Origin: Gordionus sp. m RMFG-2023
Taxonomy: Eukaryota; Nematomorpha; Gordioida; Chordodea; Parachordodidae
Assembly: GCF_954871325.1 (NCBI RefSeq)
Contig: NC_088776.1
Location: forward strand, 29,560,508-29,624,507
Direction of reading: 5' to 3'
Length of the DNA: 64,000 bases
Translations under genes and position numbers: made by a program
Shown here: positions 48,301-61,254 of the stretch, piece after piece
Layout of the letters: the number at the start of each line of letters is the position of its first letter
How positions within the stretch are numbered: position 1 is the stretch's first letter
The notes under the pieces: generated by a model
Seen by the model: only the letters and a program-made list of their open reading frames with translations
Databases searched by the model: none
What the model was told of the DNA's origin: nothing

Positions 48301-48648
48301 ATTGATGCACCCTTTTAAAAATGCATTTTCATATCCAGCAAAAGCTATATAAATATAGCAGTAAATAGCTTTAATTTCATTATTAATTAAAGCAACTGAA
48401 AGTAAGTTTCGTGTTTATCTGCCATGACTAGTCTGTAATACATTCGCAATGTATTTAGTCTCAGGTTTATGTTGGATTGGGGGTGTTTCTGTAAAATTGC
48501 AAGTTTTTATGGAATTGTTGCATTTGATTTTAAATGAAATAAATTCGACTTAATAAATGAGATCTTTGAATTTGCTGCTTCTGAAATTAATTGGAATTCA
48601 TAGATAAAGGTATTTGTAATGTAGATTAAGTTTCTTTTATATTTAGAG

Positions 48649-49585
48649 TAGGCCTACAAAAAAACGAATCGAATCTAATAATTGCGCTATTCGTATTCGT
48701 ACGAATAATAAAATCATTATTCGTTTCGATTCGTCGAATATTCGATTCGATTCGATTCGAAAATTTTTCTAAAGCTTATAAAATATTTTGCAAAAAGAAT
48801 TTTACAGATGTTTAAAGATGGCACTTTTAAGGATTCTCTAAACTAATTGTCATTTTTGCATATAAAATATAACAAAATTTTAGAAAGTATTTCATTATAG
48901 ATTTTATTTATTAAAAATACTTTAGTAGCATAAATTTTCTTTGTTTAATTATTAATATAATTTTTAGAGGTGATTATGACAATGTAATAGAGGATGAAGA
49001 TATTATAATGCACTATTTGAATTAGATTGTCTTTAAAATTTGCCAAAAATAAGGTTACTAAATGGGAAAAGGATTTTCCTAATCAAATAATAAGAACTAG
49101 TCAAAAAAATTTAGTTATTTATCTGCCAGGAGCTCGAGAATATGGGAAAGAGGCACGCTCTTTAAAAATGTTTTGACTTGTTCATAAAATCAAAAATGAT
49201 TAAAGAGAAACAATCAAAATAAAATAATTATATTTTACTTTGAAGCTTTTCCTTTTCTTCCATTAAACTTTTTCAGCAAATATAACTTGTAATGATTTGA
49301 TATTTGATAATAGGAAATAAAATAAAACAAAATGATATCCACTAGGAAAATTTAATTACTTCTTTTTATTTTACTTGCAATAAAATATTTGCGACGAATA
49401 TTTATATATAAATAATTTCGAATAATTTCGAATAATACGAATAATTTTCCTCATTATTCATATTCGATTCGAAATTTCGAATCGAATAATTGTGTTATTC
49501 GTATTCGTAAAATACGAATCGAATCGAATCGAATCGAATCGAATCGAATCGAATATAAAATAATAAATAATTCGTTTTAGGCCTA
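48649..49585. mobile_element. Element with TAGGCCTA ends and GAATC repeats, TSD ATTTAGAG
   Basis: Left end TAGGCCTACAAAAAAACGAA at 48649; right end, reverse-complemented, TAGGCCTAAAACGAATTATT, ending at 49585. The target duplication atttagag is exact at 48641-48648 and 49586-49593. It is 937 bp. Both ends are built of GAATCGAAT and ATTCGTATTCG words; a pure (CGAAT)n run lies near 49515-49555. The 8-bp duplication and TAG start point to a hAT-type or related superfamily. The middle carries a piggyBac-like coding relic, which is unexpected. Confidence 0.85.
49051..49205 (+). pseudogene. piggyBac-like transposase N-terminal fragment
   Basis: One plus-strand frame reads KVTKWEKDFPNQIIRTSQKN then LVIYLPGAREYGKEARSLKM; a neighbouring frame continues FDLFIKSKMIK. 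In PGBD4-type transposases an LPG..G.A motif is followed shortly by a phenylalanine-rich LF block and MI, in this spacing. There is one frame change near 49170. Nothing of the catalytic core follows. The family call is by motif only and could be wrong. Confidence 0.4.
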
Positions 49586-50231
49586 ATTTAGAGTTAGGAA
49601 TATAATTGGAATGCTATTATCATTTTAAGGAAACTATATTGGAATCTTGGGTGAAATTGTATTATAATGTAAAAGTAAAGGGGATTCTGGAGTCTCTTTA
49701 ATAAATGAACATTTTGTTGATGTATTGTAGGTGTTATATTACTTGTTAAATATGTTAATTTACAAGGTTTTAAATTTGTGGTTTGTGTAAAAATATGTGA
49801 AATAGATATATATTAGAGATAAAAATTATCATGGGCAAAGATTCTTGAAATATACACAAAAATAGTTTTTTTTAATGTGAGTTCGATAGACTGTTATGGT
49901 GTGGATTTTAATTTCAGACAAAGATCTATTACCTTTTTTTGTGTATAAAGGAGGGTCTGAAGAAGTCTCTAGGAATAATGAAGGTGATTTTGTTGTTATA
50001 TTGAAAAAAACAACTTTTACTGTTTTGGATTTTCACTTGCTATTTTAAGTTCTTTAAAAGATTTACAAAAATAATTTAACCAACCAGTATTTTAAATCAG
50101 GTACAGGGAAAAGATTTCTGGGCTTAATTTTAACTTAAAATTAATGTTTTGTTTTATGTGCCTCAAAATTTAAATATTTTATTTTTTATGCCAAAATACA
50201 TTTTTTAAAAAGATCCATTTTATTTTATATA

Positions 50232-51834
50232 CACTACCGGCCATAAATGATTGCCCACCCTGCATTTTCTTAATATTTTTCTTAAAATAAGACAAATAAC
50301 ACACAATATGAGGTTTATCAAATATATTTATAAGTTTACATATTATTTCATAAAATTACAAAAAATAAAAGACATAGCAATTAATTAAGATCAAATTTTG
50401 GTCTTATCAATATGACAACCTTTATTTTTAATAACAAATTTTTGGTAATCTTTCGATAAGATTTTTTAAATATTCGCAAGTGAAATTGTTCCATTCTCTC
50501 TGTAATACTTCCCAAAGGTGCGAATGAGAGGTTAGAGGGCTTTTTCGCGCTTGTCGATCAAGGGGATCCCATAAAAGTTCGATTGGAGTGAGATCGGGAG
50601 ACTGGGATGGCCAAGTCATCAATTCGAGAATACCGTGTTGTTGTAGATTTTGTAAATAATCTTTGCATAGCCTGGATGTATGCTTTGGGTCATTATCTTG
50701 TTGAAATAAAAAGTTACTCCCGATCAAACACTTTCCTGATGAAATCACATGGTCCTCAAGGATTTGACGGTTTCCCTCCTTGTTAAGAATTCCCTTAATT
50801 TTGACAATGTCGGCGGCTGCCCCGGCATCAAAGTACCCCCACACCATAACTGATCTACCCCCGAACTTGACTGTAGGAATTACGCAGTGATCGTTCATTC
50901 GCTCTCCAGCTGAACGGCCGATATATTGCCTTCTTTTAGAACAGAAGATTTCGAATTTTGACTCATCACTCCTTAAGACGTGGTACCAGTTGGCAGATAT
51001 CCAAAATTAATGTTTTCGTGCCCAGTCTAATCGCTTGAGTATATTTTTTTTGCTCAAGATTGGTTATTTGACCGCTACCCTACCATAAAGTTCAAAGCTC
51101 CTAAGGCACCTTTTCACAGTTGTGACACTTATCGGGTTTTCCCGAGCCAGATTAATCTCCGCAGCTATCTTTGAGGCGACAAGGCGTCGATTGTACTGAT
51201 CCTTGCTATATACCTATCATCGCTTAAAGTTGTTTTGCGGAGTCTTCCAGGCCTCTTTGGATTCGATATTGTATTATTGTTGCGTAATCTTTTAAGTATA
51301 CAATCGACTGTTCGTCGAGCTAGAGTTAATTCTCTGGCAATTCGGCGATTACTTTTACCACTTATGTGTAAATTAATTATTTTGCATTTAGTTGGAATAG
51401 AAATATATATTTTTTTAATCATTTTGGTCGAATGTTCGTTAAAATTTATAAAGACTGAAGGTTTATTTAAACAATGATTTAAAACAAAAAAAAATCTAGG
51501 AATTTTCTTTTAAAATAATTAAAAATAGGTATTAATAAGCAGATTAGAATGTGATTAATGACTTTCTTCCAAAAAACAATGGGCAACTTAAAATTTTTGC
51601 TGAAAAAAACTAATGAACCCTATTTTACCAAATTGGTCATTTTTGACAAATTGTTTTCAAAGGCTAAAATTTCATAGAAAGATTTATAGAAATTCCGAGT
51701 TTTTTATTTCTAAACATGTCTAGACATCTTAAATTAATTAATCAATTCGCTTTTACCCAAATAAGTTAAAAAGTTTTAAGTTATTAATTTTTTTATATAA
51801 AAATGCAGGGTGGGCAGTTTTATGGCCGGTAACA
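50232..51834. mobile_element. Tc1-like transposon, flanked by TA
   Basis: Inverted ends: left CACTACCGGCCATAAATGAT; right, reverse-complemented, TGTTACCGGCCATAAAACTG; then GCCCACCCTGCATTTT in both. TA at 50230-50231 and 51835-51836. About 1.6 kb with a minus-strand transposase. It is inserted in the third CAGGGGCGGACTGG hAT copy and abuts the (ATATTTT)n array on its right. Confidence 0.92.
50428..51422 (-). pseudogene. Tc1-family transposase, 38-residue D-to-E spacing, frameshifted
   Basis: ATG at 51422. Helix-turn-helix DNA-binding part: CKIINLHISGKSNRRIAREL, and a GRPR-like hook (KRPGRLRKTT). The frame changes near 51190 and continues as RRLVASKIAAEINLARENPI, VTTVKRCLRSFELYGR; a TAA stop follows near 51065. 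From about 50990: HVLRSDESKFEIFCSKRRQY (first Asp, SDESKF), SVMVWGYFDAG, FQQDNDPKHTS (second Asp), WPSQSPDLTPIELLWD (Glu). Counting from QQD to PIE leaves 38 residues, against 34 in classical Tc1. It ends at 50428. The catalytic triad is intact but the gene as a whole is not. Confidence 0.88.
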
Positions 51835-51836
51835 TA

Positions 51837-53055
51837 TTCTATATTCTATATTTTATATTTTATATTTTATATTTTATATTTTATATTTTATATTTTATAT
51901 TTTATATTTTATATTTTATATTTTATATTTTATATTTTATATTTTATATTTTATATTTTATATTTTATATTTTATATTTTATATTTTATATTTTATATTT
52001 TATATTTTATATTTTATATTTTATATTTTATATTTTATATTTTATATTTTATATTTTATATTTTATATTTTATATTTTATATTTTATATTTTATATTTTA
52101 TATTTTATATTTTATATTTTATATTTTATATTTTATATTTTATATTTTATATTTTATATTTTATATTTTATATTTTATATTTTATATTTTTATATTTTAT
52201 ATTTTATATTTTATATTTTATATTTTATATTTTATATTTTATATTTTATATTTTATATTTTATATTTTATATTTTATATTTTATATTTTATATTTTATAT
52301 TTTATATTTTATATTTTATATTTTATATTTTATATTTTATATTTTATATTTTATATTTTATATTTTATATTTTATATTTTATATTTTATATTTTATATTT
52401 TATATTTTATATTTTATATTTTATATTTTATATTTTATATTTTATATTTTATATTTTATATTTTATATTTTATATTTTATATTTTATATTTTATATTTTA
52501 TATTTTATATTTTATATTTTATATTTTATATTTTATATTTTATATTTTATATTTTATATTTTATATTTTATATTTTATATTTTATATTTTATATTTTATA
52601 TTTTATATTTTATATTTTATATTTTATATTTTATATTTTATATTTTATATTTTATATTTTATATTTTATATTTTATATTTTATATTTTATATTTTATATT
52701 TTATATTTTATATTTTATATTTTATATTTTATATTTTTATATTTTATATTTTATATTTTTATATTTTATATTTTATATTTTATATTTTATATTTTATATT
52801 TTATATTTTATATTTTATATTTTATATTTTATATTTTATATTTTATATTTTATATTTTATATTTTATATTTTATATTTTATATTTTATATTTTATATTTT
52901 ATATTTTATATTTTATATTTTATATTTTATATTTTATATTTTATATTTTATATTTTATATTTTATATTTATATTTTATTTTATATTTTATTTTATATTTT
53001 ATTTTATATTTTATTTTATATTTTATTTTATTTTATATTTTATTTTATTTTATAT
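51837..53055. repeat. (ATATTTT)n 7-bp tandem array, about 1.2 kb
   Basis: Roughly 170 units of ATATTTT begin with two ATATTCT variants just right of the Tc1 end, run nearly pure to about 52960, and end in a stretch of mixed longer units (TATTTTATTT). Single extra-T slips occur near 52188 and 52733-52760. All three forward frames are open because 7 is not a multiple of 3, giving a false 440-residue ORF of YFIFYIL heptads. Confidence 0.97.
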
Positions 53056-53390
53056 TTAAAATTAAAATAATTATATTTACGGGGTGTTATGTTTATGTTG
53101 TTTATTATTTTCATTTTGGCCCATTCCATTAAATATAACAAATATAATAATAAAATTCTATTTTCTATTATTTAGGGCTAAACATTTAAATCAAATTCTA
53201 TTTTTTCATAACGCTTTTATAGTGCTTATAATTCCATCAGAAATTTAAATATTTGTATAATACAAATAAATTTTATACTTATTGTTTTTTTAAAAAATAT
53301 TCTTTTTTTAGGCCCAAATTCTTTCCTATATTCCCCCAAATTTTTAATCTCGAGAACCTGTGGAGGATTTTACTGACCAATCCGCCCCTG

Positions 53391-53800
53391 GTTGCAGCTG
53401 CTATAAAAATAAAAAAATAATAACTTTTGAAAAAAATTTATAACTTTGAATTTTATCTTTATGATTTAGTTAATTTATTTTAAATAATATTTATAACTAA
53501 TATTTTATTTTGGGTTTAATCAATTTTTGCCATTAGTATATTTGCTTTATATAGAAGCAGATTTTATTTATCTTAATTTAAATATTTTGCCATTCTTTTA
53601 AATTATGCTATATTTTATGATTTTTGAATTTTTATATCAAAATGCATTCATTAATCGTGATTTTGTTCTAAGTCAGATAAATTACTGAATTAACCATACT
53701 CGAAAGTATAATATAAAACTAATTTTACAAATTTATAAAAGCATAACAAAAATTGTTTTATGATAAAAAAAATAGTACAAAAACTAATTAATGAATACCT
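53391..53800. other. AT-rich intergenic DNA, nothing recognised
   Basis: Short stretch between the hAT right end and the LINE tail; no feature supported. Confidence 0.5.
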
Positions 53801-54198
53801 TTGTTATTTTTTTGCACTATCCTAGAATTTGAAATTCCTGATGGGATCTCTCAAATCCCATGGAGGAGAGGCCAACTTTTGGTATGGGACTATTCCTGTA
53901 TTGACCCCTTGGCCCCATTTAACCACGCCATCAACATCCTTGACCAGAAGGAACAAGTTAAAATTTCTAAATACACAGAAATAATAAACGATCATTGCTT
54001 CATCCCAATCATATCAACCACTCTTGGCACCTTCGGCAAACTCGCCTTAGCATTTTTCAAAAAATTAGGATCACAAATCAGCAAACTCTCAGAAGAACCC
54101 CGAGAGGGTTTTTTCTTCGTCAACGATTATCCATAGCGATTCACAAAGCTAATTATATCAGTTTCTATGGTAGCCTTCTAGCCAAAGAGCTATCATAG
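53801..54198 (+). pseudogene. LINE-type C-terminal tail relic, copy 5
   Basis: The plus-strand frame contains LEFEIPDGISQIPWRRGQLL, VWDYSCIDPLAPFNHAINIL, KISKYTEIINDHCFIPIIST, TLGTFGKLALAFFKKLGSQI, SEEPREGFF. A frame change near 54110 leads to RQRLSIAIHKANYISFYGSL and a stop at 54196-54198. It follows copy 4 block by block. The first ATG (53801) is incidental. Apart from that one frame change the block is clean, so this copy is younger than those at 3 and 32 kb. No RT upstream. Confidence 0.72.
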
Positions 54199-57100
54199 AC
54201 AACGCTTACGTCCCTTTTTCATTTTTGTATATATTATTGTATTCATATAAGTATTTAGATTTTTATATTCTCTAATATCTAACATTTCATGTAGAATAAA
54301 TATAAACTTTGGTAAATTTACCGTTGCTATTACTATTTGAATCTTTTTCTTCTTTAATATAAGTATTTATATTATTATATTCTCTAATATCTAATATTTC
54401 ATATAGAATAAATTTAATGAAATTATTAAATTACGTTTTGTGCTTTAAAAAAGGAGCTATTTTTTCACAAATTATTTAATTATTTTGAGTAAGATAAAAT
54501 ATGTAATAAAATTATATTTCTAACCACTTATTCAGGAAGGACTAACGTAATTAGTTAAATATCTTTTACATGCACATTAAGTTAATGTTCATTATTTTTG
54601 ATATAATAAAATCTCATTTATGAAAATATTTGAAAAATATATTCTTTATTATTATGATGAGAGTAGAGTATATAATATATAGAAAATAAAGATCAAATTG
54701 TTAGGTTTCATTGGTTTACCATTAACGTGAAATTAAATTCCAAAAAAGAGAACTCTAAAATAATGTTTTTAAATGAGAGAATTGCCATAGTAACCAAATA
54801 AATTTCTTAATGTAATTATCAAAACTGAGTTCTATAAAATATCATTAAATTCTTGGTCTGACATATTAATAGAGCATTATATTGGATATTTAAAAAATAA
54901 CAAAAAAACACTTATTATAATTTTTTTATAATAAAATATTAATGTATTTTTAGTCAAATATTTTTATGTGTCCATTTACATTATATGAAATTTTTTTATT
55001 TACTAAAACTCTATTCCATAAATTATACATACTATATATACTTGGGTAATGCAATCTTTTAGAACACAAACATTCGCTTTAATAGAGTAAGCATAATATA
55101 TTTTTACAAAATTATTAATAAATTTTCCCCCAATATTTTTTTAATTTTAAGAATTTATATAATGAATTTACTATAATATTACTTTTTCTTCATTTTTAAT
55201 AATATATAATTTATTTAAATCTTAATAAAAGAGTGATTTTCACTTCCAATTAAAATTTAACTAGTGAAAGGTGTCATTTTTCTTGTTTTAAGTTTACTTT
55301 AAACAAAATTGAGGGAATGAAATGAATTATAATTTTGCTATTAATTATATTTACATCTCTAGCTATCATATTATGATACTCCTATTAAAGATTTGTAAAA
55401 TAAAATTTTCTTACCCATTCTTATTTATTGATTAACGTTGTTCACTGGATTTTGCAAATTTTAAAAATCTAAATCAATTATAATTATAAATTTTTTTAAA
55501 CAGAATTTGTGAATAAGCTGTTTAGAAAATGAATAAATTATTATATACAATTTATTAGAGAAAAATATTCATAATTTATAATAAATTACTGAATAAAAGA
55601 TAACCATGATTAATGTAATATTAACATTAACTTAAAACGATAAAAATTTTTTTGTTTAGCAAGCTATTTTTTGGAGGGGGCTGGTCTCTAGATACCCTTT
55701 TCCCGTAGACCCAGGTAAAATTTATCGAATTATACTATTATGGTTATGTTATAAGTGTAGTCTAGATGAAGTGGAAAAACTTTTATGATCATATTTAACT
55801 AGAATGGAATATTAAAAAAATTTTTAAAATATTTTTTATATATAACATAATCATAAATATACAAATTTTGACCGATTTTGTGATAAATTTATTTAAAGTA
55901 CATCTAAACATAGAGACTGGGGCCAATCAATCTTAATAGTTATTTAACCACGGTCTCCCATATTTATTATTATTTTTTAAATATTGCTTATAATGACACA
56001 TGGTATTGGGAAGAAGGGGGGGGGAATAATGTTTCTAAATCAATTAAATTAAGGGACATAATACAGGTTAATTTTAGCCTAAAAAATGACCTAAACTTAT
56101 AAGTTGAACCTCAACTAAAGATTAAGGTCATTATTTAGTCAGTCATTTAAGTCATTTTAGAATTGGCAAATTTAAGCGATACAACATTAGCGTGAGGAGT
56201 GTAGGGAGATAATTTTTATTAGTTTATAAAAATGATATTTTAAAATCTTGCTAATTCGCCAATGGTAATTTTCAGGTATAATAATTAGATGTGAAACTTC
56301 TTTAAAATAATTATATATATTAGCAATATACAAATTTTAACAGTTTTATTATAAAATTCATATTGAAAAATAAAGTTATATTTAAAAAAAAAATTCTAAC
56401 AACTAAGTTATTATTTAAGAAAAAATTCTTATAAATAATTTATATAAAAACATACAATATCTCATTAACTAAAGCAATTTTAAATCATAATAAATAAAAT
56501 CAACATTATTTTCAACATTCTTTACTTATAAGCAAATTGTATAATAAAAACAATCAATTTTTAGTGTGAAATTCCACACTTTTCATATCCTTAATAATAA
56601 AGCGATGTTAGTTTTGGTAATCGTTAGCAATATTACTAATAGAAGATAATTTCTAAATCATGGATAGCTTAAAACGGTTTTGAAAAATATAAATATAAAG
56701 AACTGTGGTTGGGGGGGGGATTATATAAGTTTTGATTAGCCATGAACGTGTTTAAAGATGTACACATTATGTTTAATTATTTATACCTGGCATTGTTTAA
56801 ATCACCGTTTAGAATTAGCGGTGTCCAATGCAAGAAAAAGTGTTATTGGCGTTAATCCCTTTAAAGCCTATTGACAAGATATATAGTTTATATAACCAAG
56901 CTAACAAAAATCAAAAGGCTTTGGACAAAATAGCATTTGAATTGAGCATTTAGTTGCCAAAGATTGGAAAGATACTTGATGTATAATAGGTGTCTAGCAG
57001 CCTTTGTATTAGTAAAGCAGTTGCATTTTAAGTACTAAAATTTCAATAGAATTAAATAAAAGTGGGAAATTTAAGAGACTGTCCACCCGATTAGAAAGCT

Positions 57101-60100
57101 GAAAGTTCTGTCGCTTTGATATATGATGTCCTAAATGCTTATTTAATATTTTAAAGGAGAGCATATGAAAATAGCTAAAAAAAGTTAGATAAATAAATAA
57201 ATTTGAATTAGTAATGCTGAAGGAAAACGAAGACAAGCTAGAATCAAGGAAAATAAAATATTGCCTTAATAAACAATATGCTATAGGTTACTAATTCTGT
57301 TATTTCTAGTTTTAAAAAAACTATATTAAATTATACAGTTTTATCATTTTAGATATCTTATCTGTATGATATTTAAAAAAAAGATAACTGGTTAGACCTC
57401 ACATTCTTTACGCAGAAAGGGGAGTTCCAAAATGGTATTAAGTAGTGCGATGAAATATGGGCATGGCTCTCACCTTATGAATATCATTATGACTGATTGC
57501 CATGCAAGTCTTATGTTAAAGCATTTCCAGTTTAATTTTGATGAACGTTAACAGGCCTCCTCTCAGTTAGTGGAATCTTCTCTATATATTAAAAGTGGCT
57601 GACATGTCACACAGGTCTGCAAACTATAACTAATCAATGAAACGTTCGATTAAATTAAAAATATTGAAAAAAATTCACTATGGCCAATATTGTAATTTTT
57701 TTAAACCTTTTTTTCATCTATTCCCATTTATGGCATATATTTTATTATAATATAATTTCCAATATATATTATTTGCAATAAATTTAAATTTTATATGACT
57801 TTTTAAATAGATATATATAATATAAATCATATTTAAACTATTTATATTTAAAATAATATATATAAATCTCTAAAAAAATTTAGCCATAATTCTTGCAAAA
57901 GTTCTCTTCTGTTTTTTGACAATTTTATCATGCCCCTCCCGATTTATTTAGAGTAATAGCATACCCCGCCTTAAATCTTATAACTTATTAAACAATTATA
58001 TCTCGAAATCGAATTAAAACAAGAACATTTAATAAAAAAATTATTGAAATATAAAAGTTTATAATTGAAATATTATGTGTAATAAAAGATCATCTCAATT
58101 TTTGGTTTGTCCAACATTTGTCGAATTTGATATTTTAGGGAAGGTTATGGAGTTGATAACTTTTTATCATGTTGTAATAAATTTATATTTGGCCTCTGCT
58201 TTTGTGGTTGCGACATTTTTTTTATGATCTGTAACCAAACCCCATAAAATCCGGGTAAATATTTTTTGCCCATAAATGCCGATATTTTATTAATCCTAAC
58301 TTATCTTTAAATCCGATAGAAAATCGACTGATTCCTTTAGTTTGCATTTAGTGAACTTCATAAAATTATTACTCATAATTTTGTATAGACTCTAAACACT
58401 ACAGAATATATATTACATATATACCTCAAAATATTTTAAATTACATCATATTATAAATATCTATATTAGGGTGTTTACTAAAATCCTATCGATTAATATT
58501 TTTATATCATATATACATACTTAAATTCTGCATATTGGTAAAATTTATAAATAATTTATAATTTTTTTACTAAAATAAATAAATTAAACACTTTAAAATA
58601 GCAAGTATAAGTGTATATTAGCTCAAATTTTAAAATAAATTTAAATGGAAGGGTCTTAGCTTAATTGGTTTAGGTACAAAAATAGAGAACTAAAAGCGAA
58701 AAACTGGTAATATTTCTTGTTAAATGCTAGGGAAAGTAATATTTATATCAAATAATTTTTTTTAAATATGTTAAAATGAGATTTCTTAGATATTCTTAAT
58801 AAATATTCCCAATAAAAAAACTTCAATTGGGAATATTATAGAAAACCCCCTTTTTAGTGAATTTTTTAAAAACTATTGAAATATAAATATTACTTTCCCT
58901 AATTTCGTTTAATATTATTTTCAAAGAATATATAAGAAATAATTCCGTTTTTCATATTTTTGAATTTCATAGGCCATCAGTTTCAACCTAATCAAGAATA
59001 AATCCTAACCTTACCTATAACATTTTGAGTAAAAATTTATTATAATAGTGAAAAATGATTAGGAATCAAAAGGATATTTTTAAATTGGACTTATACCATA
59101 ATTGGAAAACTTAATAAATATCATTGAAAATTTTTAAAATGTCCTTTTTAATTATAAAAATAAATAAATTTTAAGTTTTTGGGCTGGATTAATCGTCATT
59201 AAAATTAATAAGGTTATTTCCAGACAAAATATTTTTTCAAGTTGATTTTCTAGGCATGTTTCCAACAATTTATTTTATTTTTTGTTAAACAAAATATAAT
59301 AATTTGCCGAAAATATTTTTCATAATATAAATTTGCGATTATTAAATTGTTAATAAAAATAATAATCGCGTTTTTTAATTAATGATTAAATTGATTCTTT
59401 CGCGAACATGTTTTTTTTAAATATTTTATTATACAAAAAATTAATCGACAAATTATTATCTTTTGTTTGGAAATATAAATAAAAAAATTTGTGTATGCCC
59501 TGAAAACCGCTCTGAAAAAACGTTCTGCCTGGAAATGGTTTAATAAATATTAAGATATAGTTTATATCGCATATAAAAGTATATCTTACAAATATTCAAT
59601 TTTTTTTATTATCGACAGATAAATTAATAATAATAATTCTAAATAAATTTTTAACCGATCAAACCAAAGTTCGAAAGTTCGAAAATTTAAATTTTTAATA
59701 TACTTTTAATATAGAATTTTGTAATCAAAGTAGAACTTAAATTATTTTAATTTCTTACTGTAATCAATTTTTTAGTGTAAAAGAACTATTTTAACTCCAA
59801 TCTTCTGACTTGTAATTAATTTAAAAAAAAACTTTAATATCTAATCTAATCCTTACTTTCTTATAAATAATCAACTATTTGTTAAAGCTTGCCATTTTTA
59901 AAAAGATATTTTAGCTTTTATTTTATTTTTTAATCTTAAACATAATAATAAATAATCTTTTGTACATTTTTCCTTGATTAATAATTTATGTTTTTACAAA
60001 AAAATAAATATAAGTCTTAAATAGATTAAGGATCATACAAAGTTATTATAACCCTATTAATATTGCAAACAAGATTTTATAAAAAATAAAAAATGTTTTT

Positions 60101-61240
60101 TTTGAAAAGATCTATTATGAAAAATTTCATTATGTATTAGCTATAATTTATACAAGGTTTGTAATTACTGATAAATTTTATTAATGTACATTGGGAGGGA
60201 AATATGACTTAAATAGGGAAATTCAATTTAAATGTAAATGATTATGAATGTCGTGTGCACAAAGGTTTTATATCTTTTAAATAAATTATTTATTCCAAAA
60301 TGTTTTCTAAAAATTTATCTTTTTTGGTAAAACAAAATATATTAAAACGTAAATAAAATATATCATAATGAGTTTTTTTATCTGCTAAATGATAAATCCA
60401 GAATTTTTATTATATTTAAATATACAGAATTTAATGTAATATTAAAGATTTCAAGGAATAAATTTTTTTCCCCAATTTTATTGAGATAAAAAAAAATTAA
60501 TCATAATCTAATTATATTAAAAATATCATCTATTCAAATTTTAAGCTGAATTTATTGATGAATCCTGACTGGCAATAAAATTAATTGCAATATAAAATAT
60601 GTTGGAAGATTACAATTTGATTTAATAGTTCAAGATGCAATATAATCTTGTTAAAGTGTTATGCAGCTTAATAATCGATTGATTGCTTACACGTAATTTA
60701 TAGAATCATTATTTTACGAGATTATAAAAATAAAACAATTTAGATTATTTAGATATTATCGCATGATTATAAGAGATTCCACCTAGCTAAGATATCAAAT
60801 TGCTAAATAATAGAAAATCCCAGATACTAGAGTGGATTTAAAAGATTAACTTATCAAACCAGCTTATTCTGTAAGTTTAATTTAAAAGTTGGGATTTATT
60901 TATATTATGCAGAATAATTTATTGCATATATTCTTTACCCTTTGAATAGATTCAATTAATTGATTGTACCATTGATAACATCCATTATGTAAAGATTAAA
61001 TACCATTATAATTTTTATGACCAGCTATGGATACTTAGACACTTTTAAAATTTTCTTCTATGATTGACTATTGCTTAGACCCTTTTTAAATTTTTCTTTG
61101 TATTTTATTATATAATATCTAATTCCAATAATACAATTTACGAATTTTTAAATACAAAAAAAAACATTTTTTAACATAAAGAAAAGAAGTAATTTTTTAA
61201 CATATATTTTTTTTTCACGATAATTATTATTATATATATG
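54199..61240. other. Seven kilobases of AT-rich DNA without recognisable features
   Basis: Read on both strands; only short ORFs of Ile/Phe/Lys/Asn-rich random composition. No terminal repeats, tandem arrays, transposase motifs or clear exon signals that I can support. Confidence 0.5.
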
Positions 61241-61254
61241 TCGTAATTTTTAAA

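Larger units (their letters stand above)
47568..53390. mobile_element. hAT relic, CAGGGGCGGACTGG family, third copy, left end lost
   Basis: The right end at 53390, reverse-complemented, reads CAGGGGCGGATTGG. From 47568 the sequence follows the transposase of the 19.2-kb element (the region near 21060-21110 there), and 48280-48600 and 49600-50060 align with 17080-17900 of the 13.4-kb copy. The sequence before 53390 (53095-53130) aligns with 18305-18345. It contains three later additions: the element at 48649-49585, the Tc1 at 50232-51834 and the (ATATTTT)n array. The left terminus is replaced by other repeats, so no target duplication can be checked. Confidence 0.8.

Noticed and set aside
51810-53132. 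440-residue ORF of Tyr/Phe/Ile/Leu heptads
   Set aside because: It is only the translation of the ATATTTT microsatellite, which has no stop in any forward frame. There is no other coding signal.
53995-54198. Independent 67-codon gene
   Set aside because: It is the continuation of the LINE tail at 53801 after one frame change, not a separate gene.
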